64,000 bases of DNA from Glaesserella sp041817755. Its GTDB lineage: Bacteria; Pseudomonadota; Gammaproteobacteria; Enterobacterales; Pasteurellaceae. The notes under the pieces were generated by a model. The model searched no databases. It had not been told where the DNA came from and was given only the letters and a program-made list of their open reading frames with translations. How positions within the stretch are numbered: the first letter of the stretch is position 1; each line of letters opens with the position of its first letter. This document shows, in pieces, positions 42,448 to 50,350 of the stretch. Location: positions 49,627-113,626 of the forward strand of contig NZ_JBGYBX010000039.1 of the NCBI RefSeq assembly GCF_041817755.1. The letters run 5' to 3'. A program made the position numbers and the translations under genes.

Positions 42448-43428
42448 TTATTCCACCATAAAACAAGCTATCTTCGTGCCGTTTTCATAGGTTTTTAGCT
42501 CAGGGCGTTCTTGTTGACAACGCTCTGTCGCCAAACGGCAACGGGCGTGGAACGCACAGCCTTTCGGCGGATTAAGCGGACTTGGTAATTCGCCCGTGAG
42601 TTTAATCCGCTCACGGCGATGTTCCACTTCCAAACGTGGTGTGGCTGATAGCAAGGCTTGGGTGTAAGGGTGGCGTGGGTTGCCGAAGATCGCTTTGGTG
42701 TTGCCTTGTTCTACACAACGCCCTAAATACATTACCATCACTTCATCGGCAATATGTTCTACCACCGATAAATCGTGAGAGATAAATACATAGGACAGCC
42801 CAAGTTCTTCTTGTAAATCCATCATCAAGTTTAATACTTGCGCACGAACGGATACGTCAAGGGCTGACACAGGTTCATCTGCCACCACAATATCAGGTTT
42901 CAACATTAAACCACGAGCAATCGCAATACGTTGACGTTGTCCGCCTGAGAACATATGCGGATAGCGGTCGTAAAATTCAGGTTTTAACCCCACTTTTGCC
43001 ATCATTTCTAACACTTGAGCTTTACGCTCTTGTGCGGATAATCCGGTATTAATAAGCAGAGGTTCTTCTAAAATTGCCCCGACTTTTTTACGTGGATTCA
43101 GCGACGCATAAGGGTTTTGGAAGACGATCTGAATTTTTTTACGGCGTAATTTCTCTGTTTCCGCATCGCTGACTAAGAAATTTTGTCCGTTGTAGAACAA
43201 TTCCCCTTCTGTTGGTGGTTCGATCATTGTCAGCATACGCCCTAAGGTTGATTTGCCACAGCCCGATTCGCCCACCACAGCAAGGGTTTTGCCACGCTCA
43301 AGGGTAAAAGAAACGCCGTCCACCGCTTTTACCAGTTTCGGCTTGCTAAACATTCCCTTTTTTACAGGGTAGTATTTTTTGAGATCCACCGCATTGAGAA
43401 GCGGTGGGTTTTGATTAATATTTTGCAT
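42448..43428 (-). CDS. dppF: Dipeptide ABC transporter ATPase DppF
   Basis: One of the two ATPases of a DppABCDF peptide importer. Walker A GESGCGKST is at residues 53-61, with QNPYASLNPRKKVG, signature FSGGQRQR, Walker B and SHDLSVVEHIAD. The C-terminal oligopeptide extension LPSPLNPPKGCAFHARC bears Cys residues. PVKKGMF and the close resemblance to E. coli DppF support the assignment. It is the last gene of the operon; a palindromic repeat separates it from dppD. Confidence 0.94.
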   Translation of the reverse strand: MQNINQNPPLLNAVDLKKYYPVKKGMFSKPKLVKAVDGVSFTLERGKTLAVVGESGCGKSTLGRMLTMIEPPTEGELFYNGQNFLVSDAETEKLRRKKIQIVFQNPYASLNPRKKVGAILEEPLLINTGLSAQERKAQVLEMMAKVGLKPEFYDRYPHMFSGGQRQRIAIARGLMLKPDIVVADEPVSALDVSVRAQVLNLMMDLQEELGLSYVFISHDLSVVEHIADEVMVMYLGRCVEQGNTKAIFGNPRHPYTQALLSATPRLEVEHRRERIKLTGELPSPLNPPKGCAFHARCRLATERCQQERPELKTYENGTKIACFMVE

Positions 43429-43448
43429 TTTTTCTATCCTTTTCTACC

Positions 43449-43514
43449 GCTGGCGCGAGTGTCTCACTCGTGCCAAATTGAGTAGAAAGGCACGAGTGAG
43501 ACACTCGCGCCAGC
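43449..43514. repeat. Perfect 26-bp inverted repeat, family B
   Basis: Arms 43449-43474 and 43489-43514 are exact reverse complements (beginning GCTGGCGCGAGTG, ending CACTCGCGCCAGC) around a 14-bp spacer. Each arm contains internal symmetry around GAGTGTCTCACTC. It lies between dppD and dppF. There is no T tract, so it is a stable mRNA hairpin more than a classic terminator. Confidence 0.85.
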
Positions 43515-43521
43515 AATAATC

Positions 43522-44505
43522 TTAAATTGAAACAGGCAATCCGCTTTCATTCAACGGCGTATGGCATTTCACTTGTCTGCCGTTTACCGTGCGTAGTTCC
43601 GGCTCTTTTTGTCGGCATAAATCCGTTGCATACGGACAGCGTGGGTTGAGCAAGCAACCTTGCGGACGGTCATATTTACCCGGTACGACACCCGGTAGTG
43701 ACTGCAAGCGAGATTTACCTTCCGCAAACTCAGGCAACGCTTTTAATAACGCTTGGGTATAAGGGTGAAGCGGTGATTTGAAAATCTGTTCAGATTTGCC
43801 TTCTTCCACCACTTGCCCTGCATACATCACGATAATGCGGTGAGCCGACTCGGCGACTAAGGCTAAATCGTGGGTAATCAAAATCAACGCCATATTTTCT
43901 TTGCGTTGCAACTCAAGCAATAAATCAATAATTTGCGCTTGAATAGTCACATCTAACGCCGTTGTCGGCTCGTCAGCAATCAATAATTTCGGGTTACAAG
44001 CAATCGCCATTGCGATCATCACACGTTGGCTCATACCGCCTGAAAGTTGGTGCGGATAGACCTCTAAACGAGAGGTTGGGTCAGGAATACCGACCATCGT
44101 CAATAATTCAATCGCACGCTCTTTTCGCCACGCTTTTGAACCGCCTTGGTGAACTTTCAAGGCTTCCATAATTTGATAACCCACAGTGTAACTTGGGTTC
44201 AGGCTTGTCATTGCATCTTGGAAAATCATCGCCACATCAGCACCGACAATTTTCTGCTTCTCTTTTGGTTTTAAATCAAGCAGATTATGTCCGTTGAAAC
44301 GTAACGAATTTGCCATTACACGCCCAGGGAAATCAATTAACCCCATAATTGCAAGGGAACTGACCGATTTACCGGAACCTGACTCGCCCACAATGCCTAA
44401 CACTTCGCCTTCATTGACTTCATAACTTACTCGATCCACCGCTCTAAACGGGGCTTTTTTATCGCCAAAGTGAACGGAAAGTTCATCTACTTTTAATAAT
44501 GCCAT
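43522..44505 (-). CDS. dppD: Dipeptide ABC transporter ATPase DppD
   Basis: The other ATPase of the peptide importer. Walker A GESGSGKS is at residues 40-47, with MIFQDAMTSLNPSYTVG, signature LSGGMSQR, LLIADEPTTALDVT and THDLALVAESAH. The C-terminal peptide-family extension (LPGVVPGKYDRPQGCLLNPRC) is present with its Cys pattern. It is cotranscribed with dppC, ten bases upstream. Confidence 0.94.
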   Translation of the reverse strand: MALLKVDELSVHFGDKKAPFRAVDRVSYEVNEGEVLGIVGESGSGKSVSSLAIMGLIDFPGRVMANSLRFNGHNLLDLKPKEKQKIVGADVAMIFQDAMTSLNPSYTVGYQIMEALKVHQGGSKAWRKERAIELLTMVGIPDPTSRLEVYPHQLSGGMSQRVMIAMAIACNPKLLIADEPTTALDVTIQAQIIDLLLELQRKENMALILITHDLALVAESAHRIIVMYAGQVVEEGKSEQIFKSPLHPYTQALLKALPEFAEGKSRLQSLPGVVPGKYDRPQGCLLNPRCPYATDLCRQKEPELRTVNGRQVKCHTPLNESGLPVSI

Positions 44506-44515
44506 TTCGTTCCCC

Positions 44516-45409
44516 TTACTGTTTTAATTTTGGATCAAGTGCATCACGTAAGCCGTCACCCATTAAGTTAAAGGCAAGCACGAGAGATAAAATCGCTAAA
44601 CCTGGGATTGTCACCAACCAGTTTGCCGATTGCATAAAGCCACGAGATTCGGCAAGCATTGTGCCGAGTTCCGGTGTCGGTGGTTGCGCTCCGATACCCA
44701 AGAAGCCAAGTGCAGCAAGCTCTAAAATCGCATTAGAAATCCCCATTGTCATCTGAACAATCAGTGGTGCTAAACAGTTTGGCAAAATCACAATAAACAT
44801 CAAACGCCATACGCCAGCTCCAGCAACACGGGAAGCGGTCACATAATCACGATTTTTTTCACTTAACACAGAAGCACGGGTTAAACGCACATAGCTTGGA
44901 ATAGACACCACAGCAATTGCAATCGCCGCATTCAGTAGCGAAGGTCCAAGAATTGTAACAACACCAATGGTTAATAATAGGCTTGGAATTGCAAGCATAA
45001 TATCGACAAAACGCATAATCACAATATCAATAGTGCCGCCGTAATAACCTGCTAACAGACCTAAAATAACCCCAAGAATACAGGACATCACTACGATCAA
45101 CAGACCGATAAAAATCGATAATCTTGCTCCATAAATAATACGAGAAAGAATATCACGCCCAATGTCGTCCGTGCCGAGTAAATAGGCAGAATTACCGCCT
45201 TCAAACCACGCAGGTGGCAAAAGTAATGCACTGCGGTTTTGCACAATAGGATCGAAAGGGGCGACAAACTCTGCAAAAATGCAGGCAAGCCCAACAATCA
45301 CAATAAAAGTTAAACCAATCACCGCCCCTTTATTTTGGCGGAAATAGAGCCAAAATTCTTGTAAAGGTGTTAGTGGGGCTGGTGAGGTTGTTTCTACTTG
45401 AGAAGACAT
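44516..45409 (-). CDS. dppC: Dipeptide ABC transporter permease DppC
   Basis: Inner-membrane permease of 297 residues with about six membrane segments. The EAA loop appears as RDYVTASRVAGAGVWRLMFIVILPNCLAPLIV. The N-terminal LLGTDDIGRDILSRIIYGARLS is the conserved block of the OppC/DppC family. A palindromic repeat occupies the 133-bp gap to dppB. Confidence 0.93.
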   Translation of the reverse strand: MSSQVETTSPAPLTPLQEFWLYFRQNKGAVIGLTFIVIVGLACIFAEFVAPFDPIVQNRSALLLPPAWFEGGNSAYLLGTDDIGRDILSRIIYGARLSIFIGLLIVVMSCILGVILGLLAGYYGGTIDIVIMRFVDIMLAIPSLLLTIGVVTILGPSLLNAAIAIAVVSIPSYVRLTRASVLSEKNRDYVTASRVAGAGVWRLMFIVILPNCLAPLIVQMTMGISNAILELAALGFLGIGAQPPTPELGTMLAESRGFMQSANWLVTIPGLAILSLVLAFNLMGDGLRDALDPKLKQ

Positions 45410-45445
45410 TTATTACTCCAACAAATAAATCTATTCCTAATATTC

Positions 45446-45516
45446 GTAGGGGCGGACCGGTGTGTCCGCCCATATAATTTTGTTGTTTTCGGGCGGACAC
45501 GTCGGTCCGCCCCTAC
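45446..45516. repeat. Palindromic intergenic repeat, family A copy 2
   Basis: Arms 45446-45471 and 45491-45516 are inverted 26-bp sequences matching at 24 positions, again bounded by GTAGGGGCGGACC and GGTCCGCCCCTAC, with a shorter 19-bp spacer than the copy at 39642. It lies between dppB and dppC within one transcription unit. Confidence 0.85.
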
Positions 45517-45542
45517 ATTTCTTTAAAAAAGGGAATACTCTT

Positions 45543-46547
45543 TTAAGTATGTCTAATCCGAGGATTAACCACGCCGTAAATTAAATCTACGGTTAAATTC
45601 ACTAAAATAATCAAGGTAGCAATAATCAGCACCGAACCTTGTAGCACAGGGTAATCACGCGAGTTAATCGCATCAATAATCCATTTACCGATCCCCGGCC
45701 AAGAGAAAATGTTCTCGGTTAACACTGCCCCTGATAATAGTTGCCCCACAATTAAACCGACCACCGTTACCACTGGAATTAACGCATTACGCAAGGCGTG
45801 GATAATCACAATACGCGTTGTGTTTAACCCTTTCGCTTTGGCTGTGCGGATATAATCTTCACCTAACACTTCCAACATCGAAGAACGGGTCATACGGGTA
45901 ATAATGGCTAATGGAATAGTACCGAGAACAATCGCAGGTAAAATCAACGATTTAATCGCCGCAACAAATGCCCCCGGTTCGTCAGAATTCCACGTATCAA
46001 TCAACATAAAGCCAGTTTCAGCTTCGATCCAATATTCTGCCGGTAAACGCCCTGATGCCGGTAAACCGAGCGGCGTGGAAACATAGAGAATTAAAATTAA
46101 GCCCCACCAGAAAATCGGCATGGAGTAGCCAGTTAAAGAGATCGAGGAAATGGCGTGAGAAAGCCAAGATTCTTTCTTCACGGCAGCAATCACGCCAAAC
46201 AAAATTCCGGCAATCAACGACCATAATAATGCAAAAAACGCTAATTCCACCGTTGCGGGAAATAACGTAAAGAATTCTTTTAACACAGGTTCATTATTAC
46301 GAAACGAATTGCCTAAATCCCCCTGAAACACACCCTTGATATAGTTAAAATATTGTTCGTGTAGAGGAAGATCTAGACCGAGTTGTGCCATCATCTGTGC
46401 GTGAACTTCGGGGGTCAAACCACGCTCACCCATTCGGATCTCAATCGGATCACCCGGGATTAAATGCACGAGAGCAAAGGTAATCAAGGTTATCGCAATA
46501 AAGGTTGGGATAACCATTAAAATACGTTTAAGAATAAATTGAAACAT
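45543..46547 (-). CDS. dppB: Dipeptide ABC transporter permease DppB
   Basis: Inner-membrane permease of 334 residues with about six membrane segments. It starts with MFQFILKRILMVIPTFIAI, then VHLIPGDPIEIRMGERG and the EAA loop region DYIRTAKAKGLNTTRIVIIHALRNALIPV. It partners DppC. A 98-bp gap with a USS hairpin separates it from the binding-protein gene upstream. Confidence 0.93.
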   Translation of the reverse strand: MFQFILKRILMVIPTFIAITLITFALVHLIPGDPIEIRMGERGLTPEVHAQMMAQLGLDLPLHEQYFNYIKGVFQGDLGNSFRNNEPVLKEFFTLFPATVELAFFALLWSLIAGILFGVIAAVKKESWLSHAISSISLTGYSMPIFWWGLILILYVSTPLGLPASGRLPAEYWIEAETGFMLIDTWNSDEPGAFVAAIKSLILPAIVLGTIPLAIITRMTRSSMLEVLGEDYIRTAKAKGLNTTRIVIIHALRNALIPVVTVVGLIVGQLLSGAVLTENIFSWPGIGKWIIDAINSRDYPVLQGSVLIIATLIILVNLTVDLIYGVVNPRIRHT

Positions 46548-46571
46548 TCAGTATTCTCTATGTTTAATTAC

Positions 46572-46614
46572 AAGCGGTGAGATATTACAAATCTTTTGCA
46601 AAATCTCACCGCTT
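46572..46614 (-). terminator. Intercistronic uptake-sequence hairpin between dppA1 and dppB
   Basis: AAGCGGTGAGAT (46572-46583) and ATCTCACCGCTT (46603-46614) form a 12-bp stem; the left arm is part of ACAAGCGGT. No T tract follows, so it is likely a 3' stabiliser or partial terminator that raises binding protein over permease output. Confidence 0.5.
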
Positions 46615-46645
46615 TCAACATTGCCTAAACAGGCATTAGCCGGAA

Positions 46646-48247
46646 CTATTTCGCTAAATCTACTTGGTAGAAGTTATGTAAACCGAACGGGCTAACCACA
46701 TAACCTTTCACTTCTTTGCGTACTGGGAAGTACGTTGTTGAGTGAGCGATAGTAACCCACGGTGCTTGCTCTTTGAAAATCACCTGAGCTTGTTTATAAA
46801 GCTCGGTACGTTTTGCTTGATCCGTTTCCTGAGCCGCTTGAACCACTAAATCGTTAAACGGTTTGTAACAGAATTTCGCATAGTTAGAGCCCGCTTCCAA
46901 TGCAGAACAGCTTAATAAGGTGTTTAAGAAGTTGTCCGGGTCACCGTTGTCGCCCGTCCAACCAATCATGGAAGTTGCCGCTTCGCCGTTGCGTAAACGT
47001 TTTAAGTACTCACCCCATTCGTAGCTGACGATTTTCGCATTCACACCGATTTTTTTCCAATCGTCTTGGATAATTTCCGCCATACGGCGTGCATTCGGGT
47101 TATACGGACGAGACACCGGCATTGCCCATAATTCCGTTTCAAAACCATTTTCAAAACCGGCTTCTTTTAACAACGCTTTGGCTTTTTCAGGGCTGTATTC
47201 GTAATCTTTCACATCGTCGTTATAACTCCACATTGTTGGTGGTAATGGATTTTTCGCGACTTGACCGAAACCTTGATACACAGATTGAATAATCGCTTCT
47301 TTATTAATCGCATGGTTCAATGCTTGACGTACTTTTTGGTTATCTAATGGAGCTTTCGTGTTATTTAACGCTAAATATCCTACGTTTAAGCCCGGTTTCT
47401 CTAACACTTCGATATTAGGATCGGCTTTTAATTTTGCAATATCCGCCGGGTTTGGATAAGGCATTGCATGGCATTCGCCTTTTTGTAATTTCGCTAAACG
47501 TACAGACGCATCCGGCGTAATCGAGAACACTAAACGGTCAATTTTCGCTTTACCCGCCCAGTAATCTTCAAACGCTTTATAACGAACGGTGGAGTCTTTT
47601 TGGTAATCCACAAATTGGAACGGACCGGTACCGACAGGATTATTATCCAATTTTTCAGGGGTTTTCGCCGCTAACATTTTATCGGCATATTCAGCCGAAT
47701 AAATTGCTGCAAAATCCATGGCTAAGTTGGCTAAGAACGGAGCATTTGGTGCTTTTAAGCTGATTTTAACGGTGTAATCATCCACTTTTTCAACTTTATC
47801 AATGATATTTTGCATATCCATGCCGATAAAGTACTCATAATTGCCGCCTGACACTTTGTGATACGGGTGATTCGGATCTAACTGACGATTAAAGGAGAAC
47901 ACAACATCATCGGCATTGAAATCACGGCTTGGTTTGAACTCTTTGGTTGTATGGAATTTTACGCCTTTACGTAGATGGAAAGTGTAAGTTTTGCCATCGG
48001 CAGATACATCCCATTTTTCTGCTAATGAAGGAATCACCGTTGTTTCGCCTTCTTTAAAATCGGTTAATTTATTAAAAATGGTACGACCGCTTGAGTCTAA
48101 GGTCGCTCCATCCGTACCTAATACCGGGCTAAAGTAAGAAGGTGAAGCCTCTAAACAATAAACAAAAGTTTTCGGAGCCGCCATCGCAGAGCCGGATACG
48201 ATTGCTAATGAGATCAGGGAAAGTTGCGCTAGTTTTTTCATTTTCAC
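46646..48247 (-). CDS. dppA: Periplasmic dipeptide-binding protein DppA, CRP-linked paralog
   Basis: A 533-residue family 5 extracellular solute-binding protein. The signal peptide ends SGSAMA and has no lipobox, so it is a soluble periplasmic protein, unlike H. influenzae HbpA. Family blocks are clear: FVYCLEASPSYFSP, GTGPFQFVDYQKDSTVRY and IGWTGDNGDPDNFLNTLLSC. It feeds DppBCDF, encoded directly downstream. It has its own promoter and a CRP site upstream. A close paralog (roughly two thirds identical) is the next gene upstream. Ligand could be dipeptides, haem or glutathione, as in related proteins. Confidence 0.9.
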   Translation of the reverse strand: MKMKKLAQLSLISLAIVSGSAMAAPKTFVYCLEASPSYFSPVLGTDGATLDSSGRTIFNKLTDFKEGETTVIPSLAEKWDVSADGKTYTFHLRKGVKFHTTKEFKPSRDFNADDVVFSFNRQLDPNHPYHKVSGGNYEYFIGMDMQNIIDKVEKVDDYTVKISLKAPNAPFLANLAMDFAAIYSAEYADKMLAAKTPEKLDNNPVGTGPFQFVDYQKDSTVRYKAFEDYWAGKAKIDRLVFSITPDASVRLAKLQKGECHAMPYPNPADIAKLKADPNIEVLEKPGLNVGYLALNNTKAPLDNQKVRQALNHAINKEAIIQSVYQGFGQVAKNPLPPTMWSYNDDVKDYEYSPEKAKALLKEAGFENGFETELWAMPVSRPYNPNARRMAEIIQDDWKKIGVNAKIVSYEWGEYLKRLRNGEAATSMIGWTGDNGDPDNFLNTLLSCSALEAGSNYAKFCYKPFNDLVVQAAQETDQAKRTELYKQAQVIFKEQAPWVTIAHSTTYFPVRKEVKGYVVSPFGLHNFYQVDLAK

Positions 48248-48312
48248 TCCATTTTATGTTTGTGTGATGAATTGTTATTAAAATGTTAATTCTCTACCGC
48301 TAGAGGATTTTG

Positions 48313-48340
48313 AATATACAAGTTTTTTTATGAACTGCAA
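48313..48340 (-). promoter_or_regulatory. Promoter of the dppA1-dppBCDF unit
   Basis: On the minus strand TTGCAG (48335-48340) and TATATT (48313-48318) are spaced 16 bp. The predicted start near 48306 is about 60 bases before the dppA1 ATG. This gives the downstream operon independence from the upstream paralog. Confidence 0.6.
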
Positions 48341-48393
48341 TAATTTTTTTAATGCAAGCGGTCTGTTTTCATGTAATTTTTGCAAATTTATCA

Positions 48394-48419
48394 GCATATG
48401 TGATCGACATCACATATGC
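48394..48419 (-). promoter_or_regulatory. CRP-type palindrome upstream of dppA1
   Basis: Two perfect 11-bp arms (GCATATGTGAT and ATCACATATGC) flank a 4-bp centre, with the core TGTGA-N6-TCACA. It is centred about 100 bp before the predicted dppA1 start, close to a class I activator position. It also lies just after the upstream paralog's stop, so the RNA could fold as a 3' hairpin. Confidence 0.75.
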
Positions 48420-48447
48420 CGTATGCTTATCTCTTTGTCGCGTTAAG

Positions 48448-50037
48448 CTATTTTAGCTCCACCGAATAAAAATTATGTGACATAAACGGGCTTTGCACAT
48501 AACCCGTGACTTCTTTACGAACCGGGAAATAGACCGTAGAGTGAGCGATCGGCAACCACACCGCCTGCTCTTTAGCGATTTGTTGCGCTTGGCGGTACAA
48601 CTCGGTGCGTTTAGCCTTATCACTGATTTGAGCGGCTTGCGTAACCAATTTATCGTATTCCGGATTACAGAATCCCGCATAATTTGAACCCTGTTTTACC
48701 GCATTACAGCTTAATAAAGTGTTTAAAAAGTTATCCGGATCGCCATTGTCGCCGGTCCAGCCCATCATACCTGTCGTATGCTCCCCATCACCCATGCGTT
48801 TAAGGTATTCTCCCCATTCATAGCTGACGATCTTCGTTTTCACCCCGACTTTTTCCCAATCCGCTTGGATCATTTCCGCCATACGACGCGCATTCGGATT
48901 ATAAGGTCGCGCCACCGGCATCGCCCACAGTTCCGTTTCAAAGCCGTTTTCAAAGCCCGCTTCTTTTAATAATGCTTTGGCTTTTTCAGGATTATAGTCG
49001 TCATCTTTAATGTCATTGTTATAACCCCAAATTGTCGGCGGCATCGGATTTTTAGCTACCATGCCCGCACCTTGATAAACAGATTCTAAAATAGTGGATT
49101 TATTGACGGCATAATTGAGCGCTTGGCGCACTTTTTGATTATCAAACGGTGCTTTACGTTGGTTTAAAGTGATGTAGCCGATATTCATTCCCGCTTTTTC
49201 AAGGACATTGATATTCGGATCGGTTTGCAACGCTTTAATGTCCGCCGGATTCGGATAAGGCATCGCTTGGCATTCGTTATTTTGCAATTTAGCCAAGCGC
49301 ACCGTCGCGTCCGGCGTTACGGTAAAGACCAAGCGATCAATTTTCGCTTTACCTTGCCAATACTCCTCAAAAGAGGTAAAACGGACATTGGCATCCTTTT
49401 GATAAGAATGGAATTGGAAAGCGCCCGTACCAATCGGTGCGGTATCCACTTTTTCAGGCGTCCCCGCTTTTAACATCGCATCAGCATATTCCGCAGAAAA
49501 AATCGCGGCAAAATCCATGGCTAAATTGGCTAAAAACGGCGCATTCGGCTGTTTTAAACTGATTTTCACACGGTAATCGTCAAGTTTTTCCACTTTATCG
49601 ATGATATTTTGCATATCCATGCCAAGGAAAAATTCATAATTACCGCCGGAGACTTTGTAATAAGGGTTATTCGGATCCAATTGGCGATTAATCGAAAACA
49701 GCACGTCATCGGCATTAAACTCACGGCTTGGCGTAAACGCTTTATTCGCATGGAATTTCACGCCTTTACGCAAATAAAAAATGTAACTTTTTCCGTCTTC
49801 ACTGATTTCCCAACGTTCCGCCAACGATGGAACCAAATTGGTTGTACCGGCTTCAAAATCGACCAGTCGATTATAAATCGCTTGCCCGACATCCAACGTA
49901 GCGCCGTCCGTGCCGATTTGCGGGTTTAAATAGGCGGGAGACGCCTCAATACAATAAGTGAAGGTTTTACTTTCCGCATAAGCGTTATTCGCACCTAAAC
50001 AAAGTGCAACCGTTGTTAATGCCATTAATTTTTTCAT
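48448..50037 (-). CDS. DppA-type peptide-binding protein under a histidine attenuator
   Basis: A 529-residue solute-binding protein with signal peptide ending NNAYA and no lipobox. It is closely related to the next gene (CIEASPAYLNPQIGTDG, GTGAFQFHSYQKDANVRF, GWTGDNGDPDNFLNTLLSC), so a tandem duplication. AAGGA precedes its ATG, which follows only about 30 bp after a terminator hairpin. Upstream is a complete His-leader attenuator, so expression should rise when charged His-tRNA is scarce. I infer that it supplies histidine, possibly as His-containing peptides, through DppBCDF; the ligand is unproven. Confidence 0.88.
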   Translation of the reverse strand: MKKLMALTTVALCLGANNAYAESKTFTYCIEASPAYLNPQIGTDGATLDVGQAIYNRLVDFEAGTTNLVPSLAERWEISEDGKSYIFYLRKGVKFHANKAFTPSREFNADDVLFSINRQLDPNNPYYKVSGGNYEFFLGMDMQNIIDKVEKLDDYRVKISLKQPNAPFLANLAMDFAAIFSAEYADAMLKAGTPEKVDTAPIGTGAFQFHSYQKDANVRFTSFEEYWQGKAKIDRLVFTVTPDATVRLAKLQNNECQAMPYPNPADIKALQTDPNINVLEKAGMNIGYITLNQRKAPFDNQKVRQALNYAVNKSTILESVYQGAGMVAKNPMPPTIWGYNNDIKDDDYNPEKAKALLKEAGFENGFETELWAMPVARPYNPNARRMAEMIQADWEKVGVKTKIVSYEWGEYLKRMGDGEHTTGMMGWTGDNGDPDNFLNTLLSCNAVKQGSNYAGFCNPEYDKLVTQAAQISDKAKRTELYRQAQQIAKEQAVWLPIAHSTVYFPVRKEVTGYVQSPFMSHNFYSVELK

Positions 50038-50067
50038 GTTGTGTCCTTAGTGTTAATACAAAACGAA

Positions 50068-50144
50068 AACCCCTCGAAAGTTGCCTTCCGAGGGGTTAGA
50101 AATTGTGATTGGTTTAGCCATGCACTCTCGGAAGCTGTCTCCCG
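50068..50144 (-). promoter_or_regulatory. His-type transcription attenuator (antiterminator and terminator)
   Basis: On the minus strand the terminator pairs AACCCCTCG with CGAGGGGTT (50089-50097 with 50068-50076), then TTTTCGTTTTG. The competing antiterminator is CTTCCGAG (50127-50134) pairing with CTCGGAAG (50085-50092), which overlaps the terminator's 5' arm. A third hairpin (50129-50134 with 50139-50144, loop of four) sequesters the antiterminator strand when the ribosome does not stall. This is the classical alternative-fold logic of the his operon leader. The full 313-bp gap to adk is filled by this leader, its promoter and the adk terminator. Confidence 0.85.
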
Positions 50145-50166
50145 AACACGCCAAATGCCCGAAAGA

Positions 50167-50211
50167 TTATTCAGGTAAATGGTGATGATGGTGGTTAAAA
50201 ATAAAATTCAT
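50167..50211 (-). CDS. hisL: Histidine leader peptide (HisL-like)
   Basis: A 14-codon ORF encoding MNFIFNHHHHHLPE, with five consecutive His codons (CAC CAT CAT CAC CAT) and a TAA stop. GGAG lies six bases before the ATG. The stop is followed by the three-hairpin attenuator. The run of His codons followed by a short tail is the same design as E. coli HisL (seven His codons). Unlike the usual case, the gene it precedes is a peptide-binding protein, not hisG. Confidence 0.9.
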   Translation of the reverse strand: MNFIFNHHHHHLPE

Positions 50212-50237
50212 AGCGGCTCCAAAATCGAATGGCTCGG

Positions 50238-50266
50238 AATATAGCCTAAGCTAACATGAAACGCAA
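50238..50266 (-). promoter_or_regulatory. Promoter of the leader/binding-protein transcript
   Basis: On the minus strand TATATT (50238-50243) lies 17 bp from TTGCGT (50261-50266). Transcription would start near 50231, about 20 bases before the leader-peptide ATG. Confidence 0.55.
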
Positions 50267-50289
50267 ACGATTTTATTGCAAAATGCGGA

Positions 50290-50324
50290 CAAAAAAAGAC
50301 CGTTTGTCACGTGACAAGCGGTCT
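50290..50324 (-). terminator. Terminator of adk
   Basis: A 28-bp palindrome at 50297-50324 with one mismatched pair (AGACCG...CGGTCT around GTCACGTGAC) includes an ACAAGCGGTC uptake core. On the minus strand it is followed by seven T's. It separates adk from the His-leader promoter. Confidence 0.85.
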
Positions 50325-50350
50325 GTTTTGCGCTATTTTTTGCAAATAAA

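Noticed and set aside
39642..45516. CRISPR array or insertion sequence for the palindromic repeats
   Set aside because: There are only two copies 6 kb apart, no spacer-repeat series, no cas gene and no transposase.
48448..50037. Expectation that a his biosynthesis operon follows the leader
   Set aside because: The first gene after the attenuator is a DppA-type binding protein; no hisG, hisD or other his gene is in the window.
46646..50037. Haem-binding lipoprotein HbpA for the two binding proteins
   Set aside because: Neither has a lipobox; signal peptides end SGSAMA and NNAYA. Haem or glutathione binding cannot be excluded, but the HbpA name is not supported.
50167..50211. Possible small His-rich metal-binding protein
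   Set aside because: The His run sits directly before a terminator/antiterminator pair and a ribosome-binding site, the design of a leader peptide; 14 residues are unlikely to be a stable metal carrier.
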